This document shows positions 36,270-45,908 of a DNA stretch of 64,000 nucleotides, in pieces. The DNA is from Stramentimicrobium sp964433555 (lineage in GTDB: Bacteria; Atribacterota; Phoenicimicrobiia; Phoenicimicrobiales; Stramentimicrobiaceae). The translations under genes and the position numbers were made by a program. How positions within the stretch are numbered: position 1 is the stretch's first letter; the number at the start of each line of letters is the position of its first letter. Location: NCBI GenBank assembly GCA_964433555.1, contig CAYSRG010000006.1:33216-97215 (forward strand). Reading direction: 5' to 3'. The notes below the pieces were generated by a model that saw nothing but the letters and a program-made list of their open reading frames with translations, made no database searches and had not been told where the DNA came from.

Positions 36270-36771
36270 CTCTTATTATAAAATATATATCTCTAATAAA
36301 GTTCGCCACACCCTGTAGCAACAAAATTAGTATTCCTAAAGTAAAAACAGTCCTATAGGGAGCTGCAGGCGGATACCAGAAGGTGGAAATCATCTTTTCA
36401 TTAATTCTCCAGGCCCTAATTGCCCAGTTTATTGACACAGTGAGTAAAGCAATAACTATAGGGAAAAAAAGGAATAGAGAAGAAATAACATTCATTAACG
36501 CTTGCTTTTTTGGTGATAATTTTCGATAGAATAAATCTACTCTAGTATGAGAATCACATAAATAATCATAAGCCCATCCCAGAACATATAGTATACCACC
36601 GGATATACATAAAGTATCATAAGCCCAAATGGTAGGCGCATTAAAGAAATGTCTGGAAATAGTATCATATGCGCCTACCAGAACAAGGAGCCAAGCAAAC
36701 CATTTTGCCCCGGATGCGGCTAATTTACTTATTGAATCAATAGCAATTAGTATCTTTTTTAAGATCAGCAT
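36247..36771 (-). CDS. TRAP transporter small permease (DctQ), system 1
   Basis: A 174-residue protein with four membrane helices and the DctQ signature region ISRHFFNAPTIWAYDTLCIS, GGILYVLGWAYDYLCDSHTRVDLF. It stabilises the DctM transport core. The ribosome binding site AAGGAG precedes the ATG. The gene overlaps dctM by about 20 bp and follows dctP by 34 bp, with no stem-loop between, unlike the second TRAP operon. Confidence 0.88.
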   Translation of the reverse strand: MLILKKILIAIDSISKLAASGAKWFAWLLVLVGAYDTISRHFFNAPTIWAYDTLCISGGILYVLGWAYDYLCDSHTRVDLFYRKLSPKKQALMNVISSLFLFFPIVIALLTVSINWAIRAWRINEKMISTFWYPPAAPYRTVFTLGILILLLQGVANFIRDIYFIIRGEPLDST

Positions 36772-36805
36772 TTAATTGTAAACTCCTTGTTATTAATTAA
36801 TATTG

Positions 36806-37846
36806 TTATTTATTAGAATAAGCCTGCCAGTATTTGTTCATAGATTCTAAAATATCACGATATACTTGGTCTTCTTTTGCTGCTTTCTCTTCATAATACT
36901 TTTTTGCTTCAGTAGACAGTGCTTCTTCTACTTCTGGAGGAAGTTTATAAACTGTACAGCCATATTCTTTAAATTTATCAAGTGCTAACATAGATTGATA
37001 AACTAAATATTCATGCTGGGCTTGGGTCCACTTATCAATTAAATCTTGCACTAACCGTTTGAGATCATCTGGAAGTTTTTCCCAGGAATCCTTATTCACA
37101 AAGAAGCACTGGGGATCACTTGGAGCTCGGGAAGGAGAAAGAATTACATATTCAGCAATTTCATTAAAATGCATGTCCCAGTTAGAGGCTAGTGTGGAAT
37201 ATTCAAAGGCATCAATAGTACCTCTCTGCATTGCTTCATAAAGTTCACCACCTGGTAAAAATACTACAGAGGCTCCCATTATATTCAAAACTTCGCCTGC
37301 GTCACCAGAGGCACGAATCTTTAAACCTTTTATATCCCCTGCAGTCTTTATTTCTTTTTTAGAATGGAGGAAAACTTCTTCTGGTAGAGGGGATAAAGCT
37401 CCGGGGAAGGTCAGGACATTAAAACCTTCCATCATTTTATTCATCAATTCTGCACCGCCAGCATAATTAAACCAGGTTCGTAATGCCTCTCCAGGTAGAC
37501 CACCAGGTCGAGAACTAATTAGTCCAGCAGCCGGCCATTTATCTAAATTATACATGGGACAGGTATAACACATATCTAATACGCCTTCACTAACTCCATT
37601 AAGTTCTTGTGTTGCGGGAATAACTGAACCACCCACAAAAGCCTGCACTTCTAATCTACCTCCGCTGGCTAAAGTAATCGCCTCGCAAAGTTTATCGTGA
37701 TAAATCTGAGATGGATCGGTAGCAGGACCGTGACCGGAAGATTTCCATACAATTTTATCTGCAGCAAAAGTTAAGATTGTACCAATAGCTACAAAAAATC
37801 CCAACAGTAAAACAAACATTAATAACTTTTTTCTAAAGATACTCAT
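36806..37846 (-). CDS. TRAP transporter substrate-binding protein (DctP), system 1
   Basis: A 346-residue protein with a signal sequence (about residues 1-28, LLMFVLLLGFFVAIGTILTFA) and a DctP fold: long-helix region FLPGGELYEAMQRGTIDAFE, NWDMHFNEIAEYVILSPSRA and ligand-contacting KGLKIRASG. It closely resembles the system-2 DctP (47892-48929) in these segments, so the two bind chemically related ligands. An AGGAGG ribosome binding site is present. It is separated from the upstream SDR gene by 425 bp and may have its own promoter. Confidence 0.9.
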   Translation of the reverse strand: MSIFRKKLLMFVLLLGFFVAIGTILTFAADKIVWKSSGHGPATDPSQIYHDKLCEAITLASGGRLEVQAFVGGSVIPATQELNGVSEGVLDMCYTCPMYNLDKWPAAGLISSRPGGLPGEALRTWFNYAGGAELMNKMMEGFNVLTFPGALSPLPEEVFLHSKKEIKTAGDIKGLKIRASGDAGEVLNIMGASVVFLPGGELYEAMQRGTIDAFEYSTLASNWDMHFNEIAEYVILSPSRAPSDPQCFFVNKDSWEKLPDDLKRLVQDLIDKWTQAQHEYLVYQSMLALDKFKEYGCTVYKLPPEVEEALSTEAKKYYEEKAAKEDQVYRDILESMNKYWQAYSNK

Positions 37847-38271
37847 AACTAACCTCCTATTATTAATTTTAGAACCAACACAATGTTTCCAGTATAATTT
37901 TCTAGCTAATTTATTGAAATATGCCAGAAAAAAGATTTTTATTAAATAAATATATCACCTCACTTTCATCCTCTTTCTTCTACAAATAAAATTAATATCT
38001 AAATTTATACAATTAGCTTACTGATTTTTATTTCTTTTTCTTTTTCACTACCTTTACTATAGAATATTTTACCATTTTCTATTAAAAATTTGATATTTTT
38101 CTGTAAAAATAAATTTATGTTGGCATTGGCATATTTAATATACAATGGTAGGTAATTTTTCAGTTTAATTCATTGAACAATGCCATACTCTTTTACTACC
38201 GGCAATGAATTTCACCCGGCCAGAACCAGGGAAAGAATAGTGAGGAAGCTATTTTAATACTGTTGGGTTGT
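37847..38271. other. Intergenic, no firm feature
   Basis: 425 bp upstream of TRAP system 1. AT-rich. No hairpin, coding sequence or consensus promoter could be confirmed. It is long enough for an independent regulated promoter. Confidence 0.4.
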
Positions 38272-39201
38272 TTATTTCTTTGATCTTATCCATTCACCGT
38301 ACAATTTGATACCTTCTTCAATATTATATTCTGGCTGATATCCCAAATCTTTTCTTGCCCTGGTTATATCTAGTCCTTCTACTCTATTCATGAGTTTTCC
38401 ATTTCCCAGGGAAATATCCACAGGAAAGTAGGTATACTTTTTACATAATGTTACAACTTCCTCTATTTTATAAGATTCTCCGGAAGAGAAATTATAAATT
38501 TTAGAGGCAGGATTTTTCTTTTTATACAATAAATATATTCCCTGAGCGGCATCCAGAACATAAGTAAAATCTATTATTTGATCACTTCCCTTAATCGATA
38601 TTAATCCTTTTAGCCCTTCCAAAGTTCCAAAAGTTAATTTGTATAAAGTAAAAAATGTTGATGGCATTCTGCCTGGACCATATACAAAATATAATCTTCC
38701 TATACGAAAATCCATTTGATAAATATTTGAATATTGTATACCAATGAATTCCGCAGAAGCTTTCGAAGCAGCATATAAATCCTGAGGTTTAATGCAATCC
38801 TCTTCTTTTACTTTACCCTTTTTTTCTCCATATATTGCTCCGGTACTGGTAAAAACAATTTTCCCTATCCCAAAAATTCGGGATAATTCTAATATGTTTA
38901 AAAGACCCATAACATTAAGTCTGATATTGAAATAGGGATTTTTGGGAACAAATTCTCCCATAATTGCTACTGTATGAATAATTCCTTCAATATCATGCTG
39001 ATACTCTTTGATAGTATCTGTTAATTTAGCAAAATCAAGTACATCCCCTTGAATGAAATGTAATTTTTCCTGGTAATTTTCTAAATATTCAGGACATTTA
39101 TTATTAATATCATAAACAATAACGTCTTGATTATTCTTAGCAAATAGATAAGCTATCCATGATCCTATATGTCCATAGCCTCCAGTAATAAAAACTGACA
39201 T
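38272..39201 (-). CDS. NAD-dependent extended SDR (epimerase/dehydratase family)
   Basis: A 309-residue extended short-chain dehydrogenase: N-terminal cofactor motif GGYGHIGSWIAYLF, TVAIMGEF, active-site TSTGAIYGE with catalytic Y-x3-K in LYAASKASAEFIG, YGPGR, and VEGLDITRARKDLGY at the C-terminus. The family includes UDP-sugar epimerases and sugar-acid dehydrogenases such as erythronate dehydrogenases. In this cluster an oxidoreductase acting on a hydroxyl of the imported acid is more likely than nucleotide-sugar epimerisation, but that is inference. An AAAGGAG ribosome binding site is present. It lies 43 bp after the kinase gene. Confidence 0.85.
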   Translation of the reverse strand: MSVFITGGYGHIGSWIAYLFAKNNQDVIVYDINNKCPEYLENYQEKLHFIQGDVLDFAKLTDTIKEYQHDIEGIIHTVAIMGEFVPKNPYFNIRLNVMGLLNILELSRIFGIGKIVFTSTGAIYGEKKGKVKEEDCIKPQDLYAASKASAEFIGIQYSNIYQMDFRIGRLYFVYGPGRMPSTFFTLYKLTFGTLEGLKGLISIKGSDQIIDFTYVLDAAQGIYLLYKKKNPASKIYNFSSGESYKIEEVVTLCKKYTYFPVDISLGNGKLMNRVEGLDITRARKDLGYQPEYNIEEGIKLYGEWIRSKK

Positions 39202-39244
39202 AAAGTCTATCTCCTTTCACGTTAAAAGAATGAAAAAATAAAGT

Positions 39245-40813
39245 CTACTGTGGCAAATTTTTCATATAATCAGTCATAATCTGATTTAATTTATAATAAA
39301 TTCCCGATTCATCTATCACTTTGTATAATTGGTCATGAATTTTTACTAAGTCCTGGTAAATCTTATTATTTAAATAAATCGGATTTTTTTGAGTAGAATA
39401 ATCCAATTTGGTCATACAATCGGATGCGCTGATAATGTCTTTATATATACCGAGTTTTACTGCCGCTATTATAGCAGCTCCCAGAGTAGAAGTATCGTTA
39501 TAACCAGTCTTAATTACTGTCTTGCCATAAACATCAGCTTGTATTTGATTAAATAATTCAGATTGGGTTAATCCTCCGCTGATCCTTACTTCTTTTATGG
39601 ATCCAATATGTTCTTCAATAATCAATATATTCTTTCGTATCTCAAAAGCTATACCTTCTAAAATTGCTCTAATAATGGAAGAGCACTTATGGTTTAGTGT
39701 TAAACCAAATATAATTCCACGAGCTTCTGGATTCCAATAGGGAGCTGCTGAAGCAGCAAAATGAGGAATTAATAGTAAACCATTTGCTCCTATTTGCTCT
39801 TGTTCTGCTTCAGAATTCATAAAAGGATAAGCATCGGTCTTTAATTTTTCTTGATTTTCTCTATGGAAAAAACAAATATTATCCCTAAACCATCTATATA
39901 TTGAACCAGTTGTAAAAATACCGGCTTCCAATACCCACTTACCGGCAATGGAAGAAGCGCTACAAATTAAACGTAAATTTATATCTTTAAACGGTTTATC
40001 ACAATTAGTTAAAATAAAAGAACCTGTTCCTGTATTTACTTCTAACAAACCGTCTCTTACTATGCCTAATCCAATGGCAGAACATTGTTGATCCCCACCT
40101 GCCCCTATCACCGGTATACCCTCCGGCAAACCAAGTATAACGGCAGCAGAATGTTTCAATTTTCCAATAATAGAACCCGGGGGGACCACTTCTGGTAATT
40201 TATCAAACTCTATTCCTACATCATCTATTAGTTCCTCTTCCCATTTGAATTGGTCAATATTAAAAAGTAAAGTTCGGGAAGCCTGAGTCCAATCTGTTTT
40301 AAATAAACCGGTTAAAAAATAGATAATAAAATCTTGAACTGGAAGAAATTTAAATGCTTTTTTATAAACCTCTTCTTTATTCTTTTTTAGCCATAGTATT
40401 TTTGGTAAAGCAAAATAGGGATCAACTCTTAAACCGGTAATATTATAAATCTTTTCTAATCCATATGAATTTATTAGATGCCTTGCTTCTTCTATTGCTC
40501 TTTTATCCTGCCATAAAATAGCGTTATCTAAATGCTTACCTTTTTTGTCCACAGGAATAAAAGTAGACCTTTGCGAGGTAACTGAAATCGCACATAAATT
40601 CTTTAGATCGATATTTAAACTGATCATTGCTTCTCTTACTGTTTTTTGAACTGCCTTTAACCAGGTTGCTGGATCATGTTCAATCCAACCTGGAGACAAA
40701 TAGATACTCCGGTATTCTTGATAGGCTTGGCTGAGTTGTTCACCCTTTTCATTAAAAATGCCTGTACGGCAACCCGTCGTTCCTAAATCAATGCACATAA
40801 TGATTGAATTCAT
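39245..40813 (-). CDS. FGGY-family carbohydrate kinase (xylulokinase-like)
   Basis: About 522 residues. Motifs are IIMCIDLGTTGCRTGIF (phosphate 1), PGWIEHDPATW, TSQRSTFIPVDK, the substrate/ADP loop GAGGDQQCSAIGLG, LEVNTGTGSFIL and the C-terminal RISGGLTQSELFNQIQADV. These place it with xylulokinase/gluconokinase-type FGGY kinases. The ATG at 40813 is preferred over 40819 because AGAGG is then spaced by 6 nt. It presumably phosphorylates the keto-sugar or sugar acid before aldol cleavage by the class II aldolase of the same cluster. Confidence 0.88.
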   Translation of the reverse strand: MNSIIMCIDLGTTGCRTGIFNEKGEQLSQAYQEYRSIYLSPGWIEHDPATWLKAVQKTVREAMISLNIDLKNLCAISVTSQRSTFIPVDKKGKHLDNAILWQDKRAIEEARHLINSYGLEKIYNITGLRVDPYFALPKILWLKKNKEEVYKKAFKFLPVQDFIIYFLTGLFKTDWTQASRTLLFNIDQFKWEEELIDDVGIEFDKLPEVVPPGSIIGKLKHSAAVILGLPEGIPVIGAGGDQQCSAIGLGIVRDGLLEVNTGTGSFILTNCDKPFKDINLRLICSASSIAGKWVLEAGIFTTGSIYRWFRDNICFFHRENQEKLKTDAYPFMNSEAEQEQIGANGLLLIPHFAASAAPYWNPEARGIIFGLTLNHKCSSIIRAILEGIAFEIRKNILIIEEHIGSIKEVRISGGLTQSELFNQIQADVYGKTVIKTGYNDTSTLGAAIIAAVKLGIYKDIISASDCMTKLDYSTQKNPIYLNNKIYQDLVKIHDQLYKVIDESGIYYKLNQIMTDYMKNLPQ

Positions 40814-40844
40814 AGCCATCCTCTTCTTATATAAGGTAAGCTAA

Positions 40845-42143
40845 CTAAATCAAATTACCTTTTTTATCAAACCTTACATTTAAAAAATCGCCTCTAAATT
40901 CAATATCTTTTCGATCTTGTAGTTCTTTATATAAACCTTCAGACACCTGCATCTCACCTTTATGAGATGTACTGTCAATAATGCATAATTTAACATTCTC
41001 ACTATTTTTCTTGCCTTCTATCCGCATCAGACCGTTTAAGGAATTTAAGGCAATCATCATTGCTTTAAAATCATTTTCCGCGATAAGCGGGATTTTTCCT
41101 TTATCCAAAAAAGTTGTTGTTATTACATTGTTATAAGTTACCTTTAAATTAATCTTATTAAACAATTTACTGGTAATTATATCCGCCTGACCTATTCCAA
41201 TAGCATTACCGTGACTCTCTTTGGTTAAATTAAGAGCCACAACATATTCAATTAAAGGCTGCCCGAAATACTTATTTCCAGTTGCATACATTTTTTCTGG
41301 ATCACTCTCTCCCCATACTCCTTTTCTTCCAATTAAATTTGTGTCCATACATGTACCACTAATATTTTTCCCTATATTTTTGATAACTAATACATCACAT
41401 ATTCTGAATGGCAACCATGGATAATATTTCTCTGCTAATTCATATAATCTTTTTTCCCTCTCTGGAATATCAATTGGATCAATTAACTCAAGATGTGCTG
41501 TATTTCCTCTTGCATTTTCAATAATAGCTATGCCAGTAATAATTTTTTTAGTGGTCAATACAACCTTAGCGCTGGCTGGAATAAGATTTTTAAGCCCCCA
41601 AACTCCGTATGAATGAATAATTTCAGCCTGTTTCTGCTTTCCTAATCCTACTGTCATTATCTTTAATAGACCACTCTCGGTTTTATTATCATAGTCAGTA
41701 TGTTTCTTGATTCGATTAATAACAATAATTCCATCAGCTTGATAAGCATATCTATCTAAATAGACAGGGGTGTTATGCTCGGTTTCTCCAATCCTTACTA
41801 CCTTCATGCTTGATTTTATAGGAGCTAGTAAATGTTCTTCAGTAATTCCTAAAGATTTTAATATTTCTGCCTGTCCCCTTGCAGTACCTCCACCATGACT
41901 GCCCATAGCAGGTACAATAAATGGATGACCCCCCCATTTTTTTATTTCTATAATCAAGTACTTAATTATTGGCACCATATCCTTTATACCACGGCTACCC
42001 GCAGTAATAGCAATTTTATCACCTGGATGAATTCTGGAACCTAAATTAAACTGATTAATGTTTTTTAGTAATTCAAATCTAATATCCTGTATTTCTGGGT
42101 GATGATAAAATTGCTGTAATTGAATAACTTTTGGTATATCCAA
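40845..42143 (-). CDS. LarA-like DUF2088 protein, divergent paralogue
   Basis: A 432-residue protein of the lactate-racemase superfamily. Residues that line up with the LarA nickel-pincer site by spacing are H83 (GSHGGGTARGQ), H148 (RIKKHTDYD), K161 (ESGLLKIMTVGLGK) and H177 (IIHSYG); H83 to H148 is 65 residues and K161 to H177 is 16. R51 (GSRGI) may be the substrate arginine. It belongs to a branch distinct from canonical LarA and from the neighbour at 44357-45751. Likely an alpha-hydroxy-acid epimerase/racemase of unknown substrate. The start is TTG behind GGGAGGTG, 13 nt away. Confidence 0.75.
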   Translation of the reverse strand: MDIPKVIQLQQFYHHPEIQDIRFELLKNINQFNLGSRIHPGDKIAITAGSRGIKDMVPIIKYLIIEIKKWGGHPFIVPAMGSHGGGTARGQAEILKSLGITEEHLLAPIKSSMKVVRIGETEHNTPVYLDRYAYQADGIIVINRIKKHTDYDNKTESGLLKIMTVGLGKQKQAEIIHSYGVWGLKNLIPASAKVVLTTKKIITGIAIIENARGNTAHLELIDPIDIPEREKRLYELAEKYYPWLPFRICDVLVIKNIGKNISGTCMDTNLIGRKGVWGESDPEKMYATGNKYFGQPLIEYVVALNLTKESHGNAIGIGQADIITSKLFNKINLKVTYNNVITTTFLDKGKIPLIAENDFKAMMIALNSLNGLMRIEGKKNSENVKLCIIDSTSHKGEMQVSEGLYKELQDRKDIEFRGDFLNVRFDKKGNLI

Positions 42144-42250
42144 GTTTTATTAGACACCTCCCTGCTTGTTTGATTGGATTATTTTAATCAGATGATTAAA
42201 TGACAAAGGTAAGATAATTTAAAGTAATGATAATTTCTGAAAAATTTTAT

Positions 42251-43102
42251 TTAATTAAGGATACCTATTTTACCCCTGGCAAACAATTTTATTTTTTCTT
42301 TAATTAATTCCAACATAGATTCTTTTAAGCTGCTGGAAATATCTGATAGGTGAACTGTATAATCTTCTTTGAGTATATTTTTTAATTGTTTAATAGCTAT
42401 ATTAGAAATTTCAGTATTAATATTTATTTTGGATATTCCTTCATCTATTGCTAATAAAAGATCTTCTTCTGTATTACCAGAACCGCCATGCAAAACAAGT
42501 GGAATTGAAGTTACCTTAGCAATTTCTTTTAAACGATTATGATATATTCTTGGTTTACCGATGTAGTTACCATGAATTGTTCCCACTGCTATTGCTAAGG
42601 CATCGCATTCTGTCTGTTCAACAAATGCTTTTGCTTCTATTGCTTTAGTTAATTGATCTTCGGTAATTGTTTGTCCAATATCTTTTGCTGGCACATAACC
42701 TAATTCCGCTTCTACACTTACTCCAACCGCATGGGCTATTTTAACAATTCGATTAGTGTTCTCTATATTTTTGCTAAGACTTAAATCTGAGCCATCGTAC
42801 ATAACTGAAGTAAAACCAGCCTGAATAGCTTTTATGATAAAACCTTCTGATTTACAATGGTCTAAATGAAGGACAATGGGCAAACTAGTTTTATTAGCCA
42901 ATGATTTAACACATTCTGCAATTAATTGTATATCGGTTACCAAACTAACCTTTTCTCCAAAAGCAATAATGACCGGGCAATTTAATGAAGTAGCAGCATC
43001 GAATACAGCTTGCACAGTTTCGAGATTATATACATTAAAGGAACCAATAGCATATCCCATCTGTCTTGCCGAAATTAAAATCTCGTTCAGATTAGTTAAC
43101 AT
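42251..43102 (-). CDS. Class II fructose-bisphosphate aldolase-family enzyme (KbaY/GatY-like)
   Basis: A protein of about 283 residues with all zinc-enzyme motifs: PIVLHLDHCKS (zinc His and catalytic Asp), SVEAELGYVP, GTIHGNYIGKPR (zinc His), LHGGSGNTEEDL (zinc His, phosphate loop) and ININTE. The family cleaves ketose-(bis)phosphates into DHAP and an aldehyde. The ATG at 43102 has a GGAG ribosome binding site and overlaps the dehydrogenase stop by 7 bp, so the two are translated together. The aldehyde product is unknown; the downstream glycerate kinase suggests a C3 or C2 acid aldehyde. Confidence 0.9.
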   Translation of the reverse strand: MLTNLNEILISARQMGYAIGSFNVYNLETVQAVFDAATSLNCPVIIAFGEKVSLVTDIQLIAECVKSLANKTSLPIVLHLDHCKSEGFIIKAIQAGFTSVMYDGSDLSLSKNIENTNRIVKIAHAVGVSVEAELGYVPAKDIGQTITEDQLTKAIEAKAFVEQTECDALAIAVGTIHGNYIGKPRIYHNRLKEIAKVTSIPLVLHGGSGNTEEDLLLAIDEGISKININTEISNIAIKQLKNILKEDYTVHLSDISSSLKESMLELIKEKIKLFARGKIGILN

Positions 43103-44187
43103 CCTGCACTCCTTGTTCTTTCTAACCATGCTTGAAACTCTTTATCTTCTAATACTTCAGGATTAACTACAAACTGTGGGCTTTTACTATCCAATAACTT
43201 ATTTATGTCTTCTACCAATAAAAAGGGCGATTTAGTTAAGGCTTCTCTGGTTGTTCCAGCAATGTGAGAGGTTAAAGTAACATTATCAAGCATTAACCAG
43301 GGACTATCCTTTGAAATTGGCTCTTCCCAAAATACATCTAAAGCAGCACCAGCAATTCTTCTATTCTTCAATAAATCAAACAGGGCATCCTCTTTGATTA
43401 AACCAGCACGCGCGGTGTTAATAAGGTAGGCTGTTTTTTTTATTAATGCCAGTTCCCGTTCCCCCAACATATTCTCATTCTCTTTTTCTAAACGAGCATG
43501 TAAGGAAATAAAATCGGAGTTCTGCAATAAATATTGCAAGTTAACTTTTCTAGCATTATATTTATGAGTTATATCATCAGAAATGTAAGGATCATATGCC
43601 AGTATCTTGACTTCAAAGCCACTTAACTTTTTAGCAACTAATTGACCCACATAACCAAAACCAATTAATCCAATAGTCTTTTCCTGTAATTCGGGTATCA
43701 TATCTGAATTAGTGTAATTTTTTCTCCAAACGCCATTTTTTATAGCATAGTAACTTCGGGTAATATTCCGTGCCTCTGCAATAATTAAGCCAACAGTAAA
43801 GTCTGAAACTGCCTGAGCGTTCCGTCCTTTTATATGATGGATTAGTATGCCTTTTCTGGTGGCATAACCAATATCAACATTTTCTAATCCTCCCCTGGCT
43901 ACCCCAATCAATCTGAGCTGGGGTAGTGCATCCATTGTTTCCCTGGATATGGGACAAAATAGAGCTAACAAGATTTCAGTACCTTTATTGGCATTTGATA
44001 TCTGGGAAACAACTTTTTCAGCAGAAGGACCTCTTTTTTCAATAGCTAATCTTCTTTTTTGTAATTTATCCCAATCCTTCTCCCAATCATTTACTTCTAT
44101 ATTGGATACTTTAATATGCAATTGTCGAGCTGCCTCAGCAAAATACTTGCTAGATATCATAGCATCTCCAATACATAGTATATTCAT
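43096..44187 (-). CDS. D-isomer-specific 2-hydroxyacid dehydrogenase
   Basis: A 363-residue NAD(P)-dependent dehydrogenase. The cofactor motif is GLIGFGYVGQLVAKKL, with an acidic residue after it (ILAYDPY). Catalytic residues lie in INTARAGLIKEDAL (Arg), VFWEEP (Glu) and LTSHIAGTTREA (His). The N-terminal lobe is longer than usual. It would interconvert a D-2-hydroxy acid and the 2-keto acid. Next to a LarA homologue, an epimerase-plus-dehydrogenase pair lets both C2 epimers enter the pathway. Confidence 0.89.
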   Translation of the reverse strand: MNILCIGDAMISSKYFAEAARQLHIKVSNIEVNDWEKDWDKLQKRRLAIEKRGPSAEKVVSQISNANKGTEILLALFCPISRETMDALPQLRLIGVARGGLENVDIGYATRKGILIHHIKGRNAQAVSDFTVGLIIAEARNITRSYYAIKNGVWRKNYTNSDMIPELQEKTIGLIGFGYVGQLVAKKLSGFEVKILAYDPYISDDITHKYNARKVNLQYLLQNSDFISLHARLEKENENMLGERELALIKKTAYLINTARAGLIKEDALFDLLKNRRIAGAALDVFWEEPISKDSPWLMLDNVTLTSHIAGTTREALTKSPFLLVEDINKLLDSKSPQFVVNPEVLEDKEFQAWLERTRSAGC

Positions 44188-44356
44188 TTAAAACTCCCAC
44201 CACAACAATTATTCATTCCTAATTTTTATTATATTGTTTGCTTATAATAAAATTAATTATATTGAATTACTGTAAATCTCCCAGAATAATAATAACTAAA
44301 AAATAGGTCAGGCTCATAACCATGTTAGACAGTTACATTTTTCTACCTATTAATAA

Positions 44357-45751
44357 TTATGTTCTATTTTTTAAAACCAAATAAGGACCTTCTTTTAGAA
44401 AAGACATACTAGGATTTTCTTTCTGGGAAACACAATAGTAAATAGCCTTCTGCAGCATTTCTGTAATATCAGGAACAGATCCCCTGATAAACTGATAACC
44501 GCTTATTCCTGGTAAAGTAGCAAGTATGTCAGGAGGGATATTCACAGTGCAATATATAAGATTTTCTATTCCACCTATCCTGGTAAAGACCTGTTCCCAC
44601 TTTTGCACTTCCCACTGGTCATGGGTAAAAGTCCATTCCGGGCTTATGAGTAATGGGTAATAATTCCCTACTCCAACTTCTTGGAATTTTTTAAGCAAAT
44701 CCCGGTAATATTTACTACCGATAGGCTCTTCATCCTGGTTATGAGCAAATAGTATAATTTTCCCACCTTTCTTTACTGCTGGCAAAGCAGCCCAGGCTCC
44801 TTTAATAGCTTGATAGTGATTTACCGCCACTTTGCTACCATGAGTCAAGACTATATCATATTTTTTTTCTATATGAAGTTCACAAAATTTACGTAACTGT
44901 TGAATCGCTTTTTTATGGGATGCCTCCAGCTCACCAGTAGTAATGCCACAAATACGCAGTTCACCATCCAATAAAACATTTACAGTAAAATCTACCCTGA
45001 CCTTTCTAGCAACCTCTAAAGCAAACTCATGACAGGGATTATTATTAAATATAAGACTATCAGCATTAGTATTGGCCATATATTCAGGTCCATGGAAAAC
45101 CTGGGTAGCCTCAATATTGACTAATCCCGGGCAAATCGCCTTTCTACCTCCTGAGGCACCAGCCATGAAGTGTGTTTCAACTAATCCAGTAACAATATGT
45201 AAGTCTGATTGGAAAAAATCTCTATTAATCTTTACTGGAACGCCTTTGATATTACCAATAGAGATTAAATCTATATTGTAACAATTATGGTCAATAATAT
45301 GATAATTATTACATAGTTCCTCTCCAAAAGTATTCTTTTTCCAGGCATCAGAGGTTGGAGTATGCGTTCCCGTGCCTATAATGATTTTAATATTTCGTCT
45401 CTGAATACCTGCTCTAGTGAGACGGTATAAAATGGGAGATAAGATATTTTCATCCTGATTACAATTATAAGGAACTGGACGAGTATTATCAGACACAGCG
45501 ATAGCCACAGTAAGCTTATTAACAGGTTTCTTTTGAGCCTTTACTATCGCTTCAATAGTCTCACTTTGTATAGGATGTTCAAAAGCATATTCAATTTTAT
45601 CTTGTACATTCTGTAGGGAAGGTATTTTCTTCATTTGCAGAACATCACAGGTAGGTGGAACCTTAAGAGTAATAAAACTATCTAAGTATTCAATGACTAT
45701 TTTTTTCCAATTGGAAGAATTTATATTGATATCATAATAATCCTTATTCAT
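44357..45751 (-). CDS. LarA-family (nickel-pincer) 2-hydroxyacid racemase/epimerase homologue
   Basis: A 464-residue LarA-fold protein. The active-site pattern known from Lactobacillus LarA is conserved in order and spacing: D88 and R91 in SDNTRP, H130 in GTGTHTP, H194 and K204 in ETHFMAGASGGRKAICPG (10 apart) and H220 in FHGPEY (16 after the Lys). K204 is the expected covalent attachment site of the pyridinium-type nickel pincer cofactor. The family includes epimerases of lactate, malate and sugar acids such as gluconate. Cofactor-synthesis genes larB, larC and larE are not in the window. AGAGG ribosome binding site. Confidence 0.85.
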   Translation of the reverse strand: MNKDYYDININSSNWKKIVIEYLDSFITLKVPPTCDVLQMKKIPSLQNVQDKIEYAFEHPIQSETIEAIVKAQKKPVNKLTVAIAVSDNTRPVPYNCNQDENILSPILYRLTRAGIQRRNIKIIIGTGTHTPTSDAWKKNTFGEELCNNYHIIDHNCYNIDLISIGNIKGVPVKINRDFFQSDLHIVTGLVETHFMAGASGGRKAICPGLVNIEATQVFHGPEYMANTNADSLIFNNNPCHEFALEVARKVRVDFTVNVLLDGELRICGITTGELEASHKKAIQQLRKFCELHIEKKYDIVLTHGSKVAVNHYQAIKGAWAALPAVKKGGKIILFAHNQDEEPIGSKYYRDLLKKFQEVGVGNYYPLLISPEWTFTHDQWEVQKWEQVFTRIGGIENLIYCTVNIPPDILATLPGISGYQFIRGSVPDITEMLQKAIYYCVSQKENPSMSFLKEGPYLVLKNRT

Positions 45752-45908
45752 TGCTTACCTCTGTCATTATTAGATTAAAATTTGTTAACTTAAAGTAACT
45801 TATAATATTTTTATATCAGATCAAAATATGCCCTAATCCCATTATCAACTATCAGCCCGATTAAATAACCTAAATAATAGTCAATCTTTTGTTTAATTCT
45901 ATTTATCA

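Noticed and set aside
36806..37846. Idea that one TRAP DctP is a pseudogene duplicate
   Set aside because: Both DctP genes are full length with signal peptides and all family motifs, so both look functional.
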